The position numbers were made by a program, and so were the translations under genes. A stretch of DNA of 64,000 bases from Nymphalis io (lineage: Eukaryota; Arthropoda; Insecta; Lepidoptera; Nymphalidae): assembly GCF_905147045.1 (NCBI RefSeq), contig NC_065894.1, positions 6,237,501 through 6,301,500 on the forward strand, read 5' to 3'. This document shows, one piece after another, positions 1-14,600 of this stretch (position 1 is its first letter; the number at the start of each line of letters is the position of its first letter). Below the pieces are notes generated by a model, which was not told the DNA's origin, did not search any database, and saw nothing but the letters and a program-made list of their open reading frames with translations.

Positions 1-1160
1 CAATCGCTATGAATAGAATACCGATATTTTTATTTAGTTCCAGTTTACACCACATACTGTCTTAATTTAATTTCATATTATACGCACTAAACTTTCTTTT
101 AAAACGTAAAGCTTTTCTTTCCTATGAGTATCTGTATAATTTAAACTCATAGTTAAACTCAAATCAGTAAATCTGCAACATTTATAACAACACATATCTA
201 GTTGCCGGATTGTAAAAAAACCCATCAAAAATTGAAGTACATATTTATTCCACGAATAAAATATACATATGAATAATTAGTGGAAACTATGATTTTATTC
301 GTAAACCAATCTACCCTTTAATTGTTTCGAAATCATTATTAGGTTAATTAATTTAATTCAATACCGGTTAAATATGAACCCGAAATCATCATTATTTATT
401 TTATTACCATGGCAAATACACTATTTACTTTGTATATTAACCCAACTTAAGAATTGAAAGTAAAGAATAAGGAAAGGCCATTGTGCCCAAGGCGTCCGTC
501 GAGGGCACGTCCTCGCACGGCTAATTTAATCCTCGGCTTATTGAAATAAAAACGACATAGGTTTTCGACAGGTGCCGCGGGCTAAGCGAGGGATGGAGGG
601 GAAGGCGGGTCACAGGTGCCTCCGATGGTCGCAGCGTCGTTAAAATTTACATAAAGTCTCAATCCACCGCGACGGGCCTCGCTGCCCACCCCACGTTTAT
701 GCTACATTTAGTAATTTTATGATAATTTCGAAAACCGTACCGCCACCCATCGCATTATACTAATAGAGGAGTTCGGTAGAAAACGCCTATACGAGGCTGA
801 AAATATTCGAGCTTCTTTCAAATAATAAGTTTCGGTCAATAAATCGCGCCGGACGTGAAACGGACGTGGATTTTTTTGGAAAAATTAGTCGCAGATGTGT
901 TTTCGAGTACGGCCAGTTGGAGGGCGGTGCGCTAGACGCATAAATCCACATGACTGTTTTTTTGCATTGCCTTTGATTAATTGCACATAAAATCGAAATG
1001 TAAAAAATATATTTTAATTTTATATTAGTTTGCTTAATATAAGTACTAAGTAGTACTCATTATGTAAACATTTTTGCTAAGGTCGTATTTAGCACCCACT
1101 TTTTTCAAGAGGAAAACAATTTAGATGGGAATAAAAATAAATGGAGTTGTTTTGTTGCAG
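1..1160 (+). other. Semaphorin intron (left part outside window)
   Basis: AT-rich except for a GC-richer block at about 475-950 containing no frame that matches the semaphorin. No repeat recognised. It could hold conserved noncoding sequence. Confidence 0.5.
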
Positions 1161-1431
1161 TCCAACCTGACGCACCTGCCTCGTCACGAGTACGTGCCGG
1201 GCATCGGCATGGGCGTCGCCAAGTGTCCGTACGATCCGGCCGACAACTCCACCGCCTTGTGGGTGGAAAAAGGCAACCCTGGCGCCCTGCCCGCTTTGTA
1301 CTCGGGAACTAATGCCGAGTTCACAAAAGCAGACACCGTGATCTTCAGAACCGACCTGCATAACTTGACAACGGGCCGTCGGGAGTTTTCTTTTAAGCGG
1401 ACTTTGAAATACGACTCCAAATGGCTGGACA
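1161..1431 (+). CDS. Sema2a: Semaphorin exon a (sema domain; first exon in window)
   Basis: The exon starts after the acceptor TTTTGTTGCAG in phase 0 and ends one base into a codon before GTGAGT. It encodes residues 1-90 of the fragment and includes HEYVPGIGMGVAKCPYDP, a conserved semaphorin stretch, and LYSGTNAEFTKADTVIFR. NST and NLT are potential N-glycosylation sites. GC content rises sharply compared with the flanking intron. An in-frame ATG at 1125 lies in the intron and is not the gene start, because the protein begins well inside the sema domain. Confidence 0.94.
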
Positions 1432-2645
1432 GTGAGTTGACTATTTTTTATATACTTATTTTACGGACTCATTGGCCGATACTAAAACTATTGTAACATA
1501 ATACTAAAGTAACTTGGAGTTAGGAAATAATCCAATCAATGAAACTGCCAAAATTTGTTCACAAATATCAGCTCTACCCGACTAATTATTATACAAACAA
1601 CATATGATAGATGCAACCATTGTCCTAGAAAGCTTGATGAATGAATTCGTTAATCAGTGAATCGCTACATCACTGATCAGCAATCAGCTGTAGGTTGCTG
1701 GTAATGATTAGAACAATTGATACAAATTATCGGCGCTTACACGAATTAGACTGGAATCGGCCTGTTCGCAACTAAACAATGGAAATTAAACTGTTTTCGC
1801 TCTAACGAGCTGTAATGTGCCCCAATCTTTGTCGTTAATTTGGGTGGCGCAGTTACGAAAATGGAAATGCTGCGACAAATTTTCTTGGCCTACAGTTGCT
1901 TTGACCATGTATTTATTATTGTTAAAATTCGAGAATACAATAAAGATATTGAATAGATTTAAAATCATTGTTATATTTAATCATGTTTGATTTATAGTAA
2001 GATAAATATAATCATTAAAGTTATTAAGGTCATTTTATAGAAAACAATAGTGCAATCACGTATAGTTCGCAAAGCAACATCATCTAACTAAATAATGTAT
2101 GCGACCGATTTTAGTCCCGTATTTGTGGTAACGTGCCATTGTATATTAAAGCCATTCTGATCGTAACGCTTCGATCAAGCGAATAGAATTCACCTAGCCT
2201 AATTTAGGACTATTGTTTCAAAACTAGATATAATAAAAAAAGTATATCATTCATTTAATTTGAATATTCCTATATACATTAATATACATTTTATTAGTAA
2301 TCATCGTATGATGGTTACAAATAAATAGCACATGCTTATTAAAAAGTTTAATCTTGTTTGTGATATAATAATAAAATAACGATCTGACGATAATCTAATT
2401 CTTAAAATTCCTTCTCACTCTTCTTCTTTTTATACCAATTCTTTCTCTGTCCAAGCAGTTCGCCTATGGAATTCTTTACCACTCCACTTAAGACAATCTC
2501 AAACTATTTAAAATCCGACTCAAGGCATATTATTTATCTTTATAATTATCAGGGAGTGTTGTTTTATTATCTGCCGCACTTTATTGCTATTTTTTCTAAT
2601 GTTTTGTTTTGTATATTATATATGTATGTATATTTAGCTATAGTA

Positions 2646-2687
<42 letters not shown>

Positions 2688-5600
2688 TATACTAACGCTA
2701 ATTTTACATTTCATATTTATTAAACTTCTCGCAAGCGCATTTCAAAATGTTATTTAATTTATACATCGAATGTGTTTTCATAAAAAATGGATCGGTTTAT
2801 CAGCTCTATTAATAGCAATCAAATAATTCATTGCGGCATAAATTTCAAAGGCTTTGAGCCTTATTCAATTTTAATGCTACTTTAGCTTTATTAAATACAG
2901 GATCACCTATGGAAACAATGCTATATGAATAAGGACTTTTAGCTGTCCTGATGGCGATAGTGTCACGTGTCTTAAATCCTTAACACGCGGCGATTTCATT
3001 TCGGCTTCCAACAAATGAGCACGTATTAATGCGGGCTGCGAACGCCTCATATATGACATAATTGACACACGGCTTCATCTAATATTTATTGCATATCACA
3101 GAGAATAACAGCAATTTGATACTATGGTATTAACATGGGAACGCTCCGCTGCGAATATATAAAATTTATGTTTGTAATTAAACCAAAATATAATGTAAGC
3201 AGTTAAATGTAATGTCATGGCAACGAAACCTTTCGACTTACATTTTAATGTTTATTTAAATTAACGTAAACGCTAGTGCGTTGCCTAATTTATTGATGCC
3301 ACTTATTAAGTTCTAAATTTAAATATTTTAATAATTCATTAGTATGTTTGCTCTAATGTTAATAGATAACAAAATTATTGTGTATAAATACTAAAAGGTT
3401 ATAATGTACACATATTAAAAATCTTGTAAAAAATAAAAAGTGTTTCTTTTTAATACTAACTTATTTTATTTATTTATTTGTTTATTAGAACCAAATTTCG
3501 TCGGCTCATTCGACGTCGGCGAGTACGTGTTGTTCTTCTTCCGCGAGACCGCCGTGGAGTATATCAACTGCGGCAAAGCGGTGTACTCGCGGGTGGCGCG
3601 GGTCTGCAAGCGAGACACGGGCGGGAAAAATATTCTCAGCCAGAATTGGGCTACATACTTAAAAGCTCGTCTCAACTGCAGCATACCAGGAGAATTTCCG
3701 TTCTACTTCAATGAGATACGTAAGTAACATGATAAAAAAAACGGAAATAAAGATGTGCAATAAATGTCTATAGTTGCTTACAATGCGACAAAAATATCTT
3801 ACATTAAGTGAACAGGTATCAATATAACTAATTATATTGGACTTCTATATGCTCTGCAATGTTAGTTATTAATGAGCTGAGCTCTTCTTATTTATTCACG
3901 CTTATTATATTAATAAAAAATTGTCGAATGAATATAAGATTATTTGATTTATGACGTTTTAAAACTGCAGTACTATAATTTAGTAATATTACGAAGAATA
4001 ACTACAACAGTCATTTGTGGCTTAAAATGATTAGCTATTTATCTGTTTTGATATTTTTAAAAATCCTAACGAATATTTGAAATACACTTCGAACCTTTAA
4101 CCTATACAATTGGACACAATATATAATATATATTGATATATGCTTATTAGACTGCATATACTGAGGGTTTCAATCCAGGGTCGGGTCAATAAAAAGTCAT
4201 CGGGTTTTTGTAAGAAATTTTCCTTAGTACCTCGGAGTCTCGAAGTCCCGTGCCTCAGCCTGTAAAGCTGTTGGTCCTGCGCTTGTACTCTGGCCGCGGA
4301 AGATTTTCTATCTCATCAGATTATGAAAATAAGGATATAGAGATTGCAATATATTTTGTACCTTAAGAATAGCCGTCAAAATAGATTAGAAGGCTATATC
4401 AAAAATATATTTAATAATAAGAGACCTTTTTGTCTTCCTCAGTTTAATACGTAAAAGCTGTTTTTTTTTGTATCAAATTAAGTCTACAGTGCAATGTACA
4501 GTGTAATGTTGTAATACTCTATTATCATAAGTGGAAGTGCATTTCAAAACATTTATCTTCTTATATTTCAAGGCACAAGTTACGGGTTAAATATTATAGC
4601 AATTTTCTGTACCACTTCAAAGTACAATTCTGTGTATCCAGACTGACTTACCGAAGTTCGACAACTAACTCCGGCGCTGCACCCTAATCCCAAACATGCA
4701 AACAGTCACAGTCAATCTCGAGCAAACATTTCACTTCGATTCAATAGTGCATAGGAAGATTTAAAACGACAAAAGTCTAGCCAATTCCTCTCGGAAACCG
4801 GGGCTTGCAACTGCGCTCATATAATATTAACGTTTACCGCTCAGCCTTCACCACGGTTTTTCACGCGCCCCTATTGCATTCCTGCATAAGTTATGAGGAC
4901 GTAATAGCTACATTCGAGTGTGTGCTGTGTACATTTACGTTTAAGCATGATTAGATTCGTAAACAAACTTCGAGTGATTTGACATCCTTTTAATTAAGGC
5001 TACGGTTATATTGTACATTTTACTATACATTCTATAGGATACAGTTGTGTTGAATATGCTTTTGCTTGCGACTTAATAACTTGTGATAGAGATACACATT
5101 TCAGCCTTATGCTCTTAAAATATATTTTTTAATTATTATTTAAAAGCCTAAGTAACTGATATACAAGCTTTTAAAGCTTAACGAATTTCAAAACAAACAT
5201 ATATAAATAAAAACAAGGTCTTTATAATATTAATATTTAAACTAATATTTAAAAAAATCATTAGTAATATGTCGTTGTCATTACATAAGTAAGTAATGTA
5301 AATATTAAATAATAATATGCTACTTTTTGCCGTCGGCTTCACTCTCGTGTAGGTATTCTATATGTATTTGGGTAGTCTATGTTTTAAGTCAGAATATAAG
5401 CTATCTCTTCCAAATTTCATCCATATACATTTAACCATTTTTGCGTCATTTAGTAAAAAACATTCTTTTCACAAATAAAACATCAAGTAGTATATATAAC
5501 AATAAAATATGTTGAAAGATAATGATCTTTTGACTCTAAAAAATAGTTTCATCACATTAACATTTCATTAAACCCATTTGCATTATATTGATAACGAAAT

Positions 5601-8600
5601 CTAAATGTTAAACAAATGTTAAATATTTTATGATTAAAAGTTATAATTAAAAGTTGATCTTGATTTTGGTCTAATTAAAAAGAGGTTTACATTATAACTT
5701 TTAACCTAACATGTGTTCCATATATCGCGTATTTGAATAATAAGGCCAAGAGTAATATATTTATAGTCGGCACGCGTCGAGCTTTCGTTTGACAACTGTT
5801 TCGTGTTGTGTTTGTAAAATATGTGTTTGCTTTTTCCCCAAAACATCGTTTTACGCCTTACCTAAATTTAGTACAACCTTTATTTATGATCTGACTAAAC
5901 CATTCTTATGGTTTTTTTTTAAATCTTTCTTACAATATAATAAAAACGTCGAATATTATGGAACACAGATTTAATGTATTAAAATAAATTTTACTAAGCG
6001 GATTGACGGTTATAATTGCTTTACATAGTTTAATATTGTGGCAACGTCTGGTGACATGGAGATATAAAGTTCGGAACCACAATTACAGTAATTTAATAGC
6101 GAACTCGGGTAAGTTTTGACAACTGTGCATAGATTAGGTTTATATTAGCGCTGATAATTTGAATTATTTGAGTGGTATTTTGTAAAAACATGACAGCATT
6201 TATGATTTAGCATTAATATAATTCTTTTAAATAAAAATAACAATATGGTTCAATGCAATAAATATAAAACACAAAAGGCACAATACCCACCCAATATATT
6301 TAATTATCCAGTAAAAAGACTTCCGATGTTATTTTTTTCGATAGACTTAAAAATAAGTATATAAAAAGGCGTACGAAATAATTTATTTTGTATAGAAATA
6401 TTTTTAACCACAACAATACAAAGCTTATCTTAGATCAAAAATTTGGGCTATTTTCTATTACCTGGTATTAAATACTCTACACAATATAACTACGCTAAGT
6501 TATCGAACAAATTTCAGTTAGAATCTCAAGGGAGGCGTTAAAAGCGCGCTCATTTCACTGAAATATTAACTTTGTACGTAAGGTAATTTTGAATGTAATA
6601 TTAAGGGTGAGTTTGGAGTAATGACTTACTAATATTACTGTTTAATAAATGTTTTGTATTTTATAGTTTCTATGAAATTTATAAATTATTTTTTACATAT
6701 TGCAATTGCTTCTAATTGTAAAAATTATTATTTTATGTATTTGCGTGACTATACCTAATGTTAACTTATATAAATTACTTTTATTAATTTATATTAATGA
6801 AATTTTAACGTTTTTTTCTAACAGAGAGTATCTACAAGGTACCTGGTGATGACAGCCGTTTTTACGGAGTCTTTACAACAGCTTCGACGGGGTTGATGGG
6901 GTCTGCAATTTGTACCTTTACAATTGGAGACATTCAGAAAGCATTCGAAGGTAAATTCAAGGAGCAAGCGACGTCCAGCTCCGCATGGCTGCCCGTCATT
7001 AGCAGCAGAGTCCCTGAACCAAGACCTGGGACCTGTGTTAATGACACCTCATCTCTGCCTGATACAGTGCTTAATTTTATAAGGTAAATAATTGTTTGAC
7101 ACCATCTTTAAGATATTTTCTTGATTTTTTATTCCTAATATAAGTTGTATTAAATTTTTAAAGTAACAAACGTTTGTTATTTTTGTTTATATTTATTATA
7201 CAGTACGAGATAATTGTTAAAATCCTAGATAAATAAAAAAGGCTATGTTATGTTTTTTCTTCTCATAATTTTATCTATAAAATTGAAATATAAAATCAGC
7301 TTCACGCTCCATGACAGAAGATTAAGCTCACGCTAAATATTGTCACAGTTTGAGCATACAGCGCACTAGTCTTTCCGGGTTGCCGCCCCCCATTGAAATC
7401 CACAGGCACTTTTATCTAGCGACACGTCCTGTTAATTATCCGACGCTCTCGCCCCGGGAGTGTTCAATTATTTTTTTTTCCACTTTTTACACAATCCTCA
7501 GCATTGAGATTTTAACACTTCACCTGAACCAGTCGGGCGAAAATAATACATAGAAATTTTTATTCGAGCTAGATTGAAATTTTTTAATTAAATGAAGTAT
7601 GCTGTTGTTGGCGTTGAAGTAACGGCTTTTATCTGTGATGGCGGCACGTAACACTCGTCAGCTTTGCGTGTATTGTCGTCGTGTTTCCTGTCTCTCCGAT
7701 ATGTCACTTCTCTGATTGTTTATTCTATTCTAACGTTTTCATTATATAGAAATATTAGTTTATTAACAAAAAAAAACTAAACTACTAAAAACCCATCCTT
7801 GACTGAGCTTATTTCAGCTGACATTTGTATTTCCACATATATTAAGAACTTTTTGATACCGATTTTATTAATTTTCACATGCACTGTTTATTAAAGATTT
7901 AAAACTAGGTCTATAACAGTAATTAAAACTTTTCATTCCATCGATTCCATGTACTAATAAGGGTTAAACCTTTTTTTATAATAAGTTATTATGATAATAA
8001 GTTAAGAACAAAGAAATGTGGCCATGGTGGTCATAAAAAGCCGGATTGGTTGAAATAAAAAAAAGTAACATTCACTTATTTATTCTATATTCAAAATATT
8101 TAATAAACACAAAAATATCTGAAGATGTCGAAAGTATAGATAACACATAATACTTTATCCTAAATTTCCATCTTGTTAGTAATGATCGAATTGGTCCGTT
8201 AAATTTTTTTGCCTTTAGTAAATATTTATAGAATCATATCTATTTTTATTCAAAAATATTTTTGTGTTCATAGGTCACATCCACTGATGGACAGTGCAGT
8301 GTCACACGAACATGAAAAACCAATTTACTACAAACGAGACCTGTTCTTTACCCGCTTGGTGGTGGACAGGGTGAAGGTGGACATGTTAGGACACCAGCTG
8401 GACTACACAGTCTACTACGCAGGCACTAGTAAGTATATCTATCTCTTTGTCTCCTGCATTCTACTAGAATGTTTATCTTGTTTACTCTTTAAAAAAATTT
8501 ACGTTATAAAAAGTAGATTTTTTGTACACTTGTAGCTAGCTATACATATAAATGTTATTTAGGGATTGATAAGTAAAACAATGCTTTTTCTTCTTCTTTT

Positions 8601-11600
8601 GAATGTCAAATCAATGATGACAGAATGAGATAAACGTTTATAATTAAGGCCGTATATTTTTCTATCTCTCTTACATTTTCATGGTACGGTCGACTCGTTC
8701 AAGCCTTTAAAAAAATGAAACAATCAAATGATATTATGTATATTTTTATACACTTAATATGTCAATAACGCAATAACCTACCGAGCTGGATATTATTTGA
8801 ATAATATTAGCTGAAAATCTATTAATCCATTCAATCCCTAGAGAACTCGGCTATAAACTGAATACATTACACTTCTCCCGTTCCGCTATCAGGTATAAGT
8901 TGCTTTAGTTATTCGTAATATCAACATAAATTCTCCGGCGCGAAGGTAATAAATATGAAACAAAGATATCTGAAATATATCCAAAGGTTATAAACATCGA
9001 TGGTATTATTGAAAACGATTTAAAATGACTGACTGTAATTCAATAATATTGATTGATAAGGGTTGAAGTATCCAATCGATGCCGTGCATTCAAAACAGCG
9101 TCGAAATTACACATATACAGGATTATTTAATGCCCTTACTGTATAGAATTTTTGTTTGAATTTTTTGATAAATTAAATAAAATTTTACCTAAAAGAAATT
9201 AAGAACAAAAATATAAGTGTGAGTACGGTATGAAATATATTATTGAAAGTTTTGAGAACAATCAGCGAGGCCAAAATTGGGGTGACACCGGGAACAATCA
9301 CGAGAGGTCATAAAATTTCATAAAAGCGTACGAATTAAAAATGCCTGCGTACTGGGAAATTAAAAAAGTACCGGCGAGTGAAAGTGACACAAAAGCCATA
9401 ATTCGTCTCGCCCTGACGGCTGGACGTTCGGATTCTCATCAGAATGCCAACACCGCTACCTCCCGGCGCACATTCACCAACCAAACAGGGGATTTAGTCC
9501 AAAACACGGAAAACCGATTATACGTTCATTGTTTGTACCCAAATAGCGTGTGCAACACCTCTTTAACGTTTTTTGTCAACACTCAATTTATTAACTTTTA
9601 AAAGCTTGCACTAAAGCTTTTAAACTGTATGCCCGTTTGGCTAGTTCTCTGGCATTGCAAAGAGAAAATTTCACTTTTAACGCTTTAAAAATTTTGTTTC
9701 GGTCTTGTATTGTTCTCTTCATACATCTATGTGGAACGACTCTCGAGCCAGTTTTGTTGTAATATAAATTTTGACGGTCGCAACGGAGCTTATAAAAAAA
9801 TAATAAATTTGACATAAATATTCTGTATCATTATTTAAAATGATTTTCAAATGGCTAGTCTACGTTATGTCAGCAAACCAAGCTCCAATCGCACCGTAGG
9901 TACATGTTCCGGCGAACATAACCACATTTTCGTAGTCGTTTGGCGCAATGTAGAGCGCGCTCGCAGGTCGGCGTAGACCGCAGAGACCTCACGTCACATT
10001 TTCAACGCCATATAAATTCGAACCACCGGTCTAAACAACACCTCCGAGTGGTAATTTTCGCCTATGTTGTTGCAATTTTCACCAATTTTCCTCGAAAATC
10101 GTTCTCGAACGAACAGCCCTACCGCGAGACTACAGAATAGATTAAGCTCACGTAGATATCTAACGAAGGGGGAGTTCGTTTACGGAACAACTTTTACGAA
10201 AGGAGAGCTACGTTTGAGTTGGCATTTGAAATGCTTGTGTGCGGAATATTAAATTGTTTAAGCGTTACCTTTGACGTTCCCTCTCGTGCTTTAGCCACGT
10301 ACTGTAATAATTACTCTAAGTTAATCTGCATAATGTAACTTTGTTTCTATGTTCGATAGTTGAGTGAAGCCTTTTGCTGCGTATTAACACATTGCGGTTA
10401 ACGGTACGTTGATTACAAAGCGTACAGAAACTAAGTCGGTCAAAATAAAATCCTTTATTTAAAAAACTCTAGTTTTCCTTGTTATTTAAATAAATTTTTA
10501 CTGTGAGTACTAAAATTATAGTAAAACTCGTTGTAGGTTATATTCAAAAATTTGTATCTCTCTTAGTTCGCTATTATTTACATTCAAGCACCGAATAAGT
10601 TGAGCGAAATTCCAACATCACAAAGAGCCTGGAGGCGTCTCGTGTAAAAGGACTGTTTACTCTTTCAATAAAGAGTTCGTTCGTGCCGAGTTGTCTGCCG
10701 CAATATTACTTTCCCGCTTAGCCCATTTCGAGTGCTTACCGCGTTATAATATGCATTAAACTGCACCGGAATCGGTGCGGTACCGTTATAGTACCGGCAA
10801 AGTTGTAGCGGCGCTCGAGGTGCCGGCAGACAATGAGAAATGAGCGTATGATGCCCCGCAATGCGGGCATGTCTCGCTTCATTCCATTTGTTTTATCGCG
10901 CCTAAATCACTGTTGCCACACAACTTCGAGTCCATAGGCCTAATGAAAGTTTGACAGTGACTGTCATGTACACAGCCCCCTGTTTGTCAATGGAAGGGAG
11001 CCGAGGTATCAAAGACGTTAAGAGTATTTAGAAGTTAACAAAGTTAATTAAATTCCTCGAGTTGACGTCAACACTGAGACTCTTTAGTATCAAGGGCGCC
11101 TTTGTAAACAATGAACGCAATATTTATGTTAACATATCACACACAGACAATTTCTCGTGTTAACAACGGTCTCAAAACTTAATTACAACGTTTCGAAACA
11201 TAAAAGAAAGATATTTATAATATACGCCATACGCAGATGGCTGCGGCTTCGTTTACCAAAAACTGGGAAATCAAATAGTACGCAACTCGTCCTAAGCTAG
11301 CTTTGACGTCACATGCGAGGGAGCTATTAAAAACGATTTAAAATTCACAGTCGGCTTTACGGTCGAGTCACCACTGGAAATATGATAGCCATTTGATAAC
11401 ACCATTACACTCGAAGTCGTAAACGCTGATCCTTTGATGGTCCAAAATTCAGTTTTCATATATCGAAGAATTCATTGCCGTATTTCGACAAAGATATGGA
11501 CCGCTCCATAACAGCACGTAATAATTTAACATTCAAATTTATGTACGCTTGGATCGGTAATTTGCAATCTACTTACCATATATATATACGAGTATATTAT

Positions 11601-14600
11601 ATTTAGCTGTACGATACGATATCGCTTTTATAAGTATCAGAAACCCATTTTGCTGAGTGCATGAAGTCCAAGTTTTGCCATAAACATGAAATGCGATTTT
11701 GGTAAAATGATATGTGAAGGTGGTTAAATTATCGTATCCTCTGACGCCATATATTGCGATCCTTGTCTGAAATCGAGGAAATATTCTTCCCCGAGCGTCT
11801 CGTACTTACTACTCTGACGTAGTATCGCTTCGGGGTTCATCAACTTGCAATGCTCATAAAATTAATGTGAACAATATTTATAAGCCAAATATGAAAGTCT
11901 TTTATGCAATATACATTTTGACATCATTTTATATTATTGTATAATATTGTATTTCTTCTATTTATTATTTTTTGTATTTACTCGAACAATAATTTTTTTG
12001 TAAGACATAATCTGCTTAATACAGATTTTAAACTTAACAACCAATAAAAAACGATTTCATTTTTAAAGGAATACAAACAATTAGTATGTTCGTAATTAGT
12101 ATTCAAATCGGGTCCAGTGAGAATAAACATTGATTTTTTATTCCCCCAAAACTGGAGGGGAGAGGCCGTGGTCGTTGGGATCAGGAATACTAATGCGTTC
12201 ACTTTTGAACGCTTATTCGCGCCCCACTAAAGGCGCTCAACGTTTTTTGCATAAAACATCTCATCAAAGGATTGCTTAGATCCCGCAGTATATTGAATAT
12301 CAAAAGGTGTACGGGCGAGAAAGTTTTGGGGTGGCGCGGTCACGGCATCCCTAATGCTCTGGCTACCGAAAACCGTCTTTAAAAATACACCTTTGCAACG
12401 TGTTTGGAATAAACGTTCGCTTATTATAAAATGCGAAATAACAAGTACACAGCTTTCCCCCTTTACAAATGTTTATTAAATGAAATAATTGAAACGAAGT
12501 TAAATAGATAATTTTACAAACATATTTTTACACAATTAACAAAATCTTATAAAGTTGATTGTGTTATTTTATTGGCATTCACTAGCATTATATGTTTTAT
12601 CGATTATCTCGATGACATTGTGTCCTTCAAAAGACGAATACAATCGAACCCAAAACGCTAATAGGCACGGAGTGAAGTTTAACACGATACAGAAAATTAT
12701 TCATATCGATCGAATCATAAGTAGTATAAAATCGGTCAAAGGGCTCACTCGATCACATAAAATTTCTAACGACAAATCTCATAAAAGTCGGTGGAGAGCT
12801 CGTAGGCAAACGTTAGAAGCCGCGTTTTTCGATTTACGGTACCTATAAAATACATATTGCAATTCGTGATAAAAGTCCGCACGAATTTGTTGATATCAAT
12901 CGCAGAATTTATATTATACTGCGTGAATTAAATAACTTATTTTGTACCTACTTCTTATACTTTTAATAAATCTTTATTATAATTTTTGTTTTAAAATATA
13001 TTTTAGATTACTATTTGGGATAATTAATGCTTCTTAACATTTTATATTCTATTTTAGCTTAAAACATTACTGTTATCTTTTCTTAAAGTCCATAAAAACA
13101 TATATGGTTACGAGAAATGATTACTTAGTTACTTATAAATCAAGTTTATACAAACCAACCTTAAATTGTTTATGAACATACATTAGTTCCTGATGTTGGA
13201 CGATAAAAATGCTATGAGGACGGCTCGCATTGAAACATGAAAAAGTCGATAGGTAAAACCGTCAAGGCGTGAGAGGTGGATTTAAAGAAAAACCTATCCA
13301 ATTGGCTACTGGAGAATCTATAGGTTAAGCAGGGACTTTTTATGAAAACCAATAAAGATGTTAGAGCTACTTTGTGTTTGGGAATTTATACCACTTCGAG
13401 AAATAAAACTTATATTGTTCGAGGGATCGCAAAAAGTTTTCACTTAAGGTCTGTCGGAGCGAAATCTTTATTGGATTGCTGGATTATTTCTTTGAACCTT
13501 TATTAAAGGTTCCTTGATCATTGGCCAGGAAAATATAAAACATAATTACGATCTGCAGCAACCCTTACCTTGCTTCAAATACTCTAATTTTATTGAAAAT
13601 AAACTCATTTTATTACATTGCGTCTATGAGAATGCTCGGTTACAATGACTTATGGATTTGGCTCTGATGTATAAACGACATAAAAGGAGTCATACATTAT
13701 AGTCATTAACTTTTTTGTACAAAATTACGTTTCGACATAACGTGTTCTGTCATGAAATTGTACGTGTACATTTTCATCTCTTTATAAAAAAAAAAATTTA
13801 CACCGCCAGTCAAACACGCACACATATACTGAAAAACCGCAATTTCCTCGTATCGCTGATTGTAGGTATCTCATTTGACGCGGCCCTAAAAGAGTTTACG
13901 GTGAGACGTGCCTCGTGTTACCTTATGTACCTAATTCGTTACTAAAGACGGGTATTCCTGAGGGATTTTCCAAACGAAACCGATGTGGGATTGTTTAATT
14001 ATTTTGGTAGAAACGACTGTGATCGGAATTAATGACTATAAGTGAGGGAATTTATAAGCCTTAACGTTACACGGATTACATTCATACAGTATCGATGTTT
14101 GAATCTAATTAATTTTCCTTGCTCAAATATACCGTGAGGAGGATATTAAATTATCGCTTCTGTCTTTTGTACAATAATCCTATTAGCTTCTTCGAGACTT
14201 AATTAGTAAGTCGTATGAAGATGAGAAAGCGCTTGTCTGCTATAAAAAATAACAAAAATTATAGTTTATTCTATGGTAGGTATTGGTGGAATCTCGGTTA
14301 GATGATTTGTTCGTTCGTCTATCTGTTATAAAAAAATTTAAAAAATTGAAATAATACACTTTTCTCATTACATTGCACTAGTTTCAAACCAAACCAAATA
14401 AGCCAAATCTTGGGTGGTTTAATACTCACAGTTGTACACTATCACTATCCACCTTTATCTATAGATCAATTCAGAAATTCAGGCAGTTAAAAATAGTTTA
14501 AAATCGACTTTCAAGATTAATTTATATACTGACTTTGTTAGTTACATACAAGTGATTTTAATAGATTATGATGTGTTACATAATAGTATTATCCTTTTAT

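Larger units (their letters stand above)
3720..6824 (+). other. Semaphorin intron 2 in window
   Basis: 3,105 bases with a family A SINE piece and a lepidopteran repeat fragment (5325-5445). The stretch 4620-4930 is less AT-rich, with no coding signal. Confidence 0.7.

Noticed and set aside
1125..1496. ATG-started open frame as a short gene
   Set aside because: The real signal is the splice-bounded exon 1161-1431; the ATG and the tail are intron.
2466..2723. 85-codon open frame
   Set aside because: Crosses a TA microsatellite, AT-rich composition, no family pattern.
9341..10252. Short plus-strand open frames as semaphorin exons
   Set aside because: Exons d and e join without a gap in the family pattern, and no sema motif occurs in these frames.
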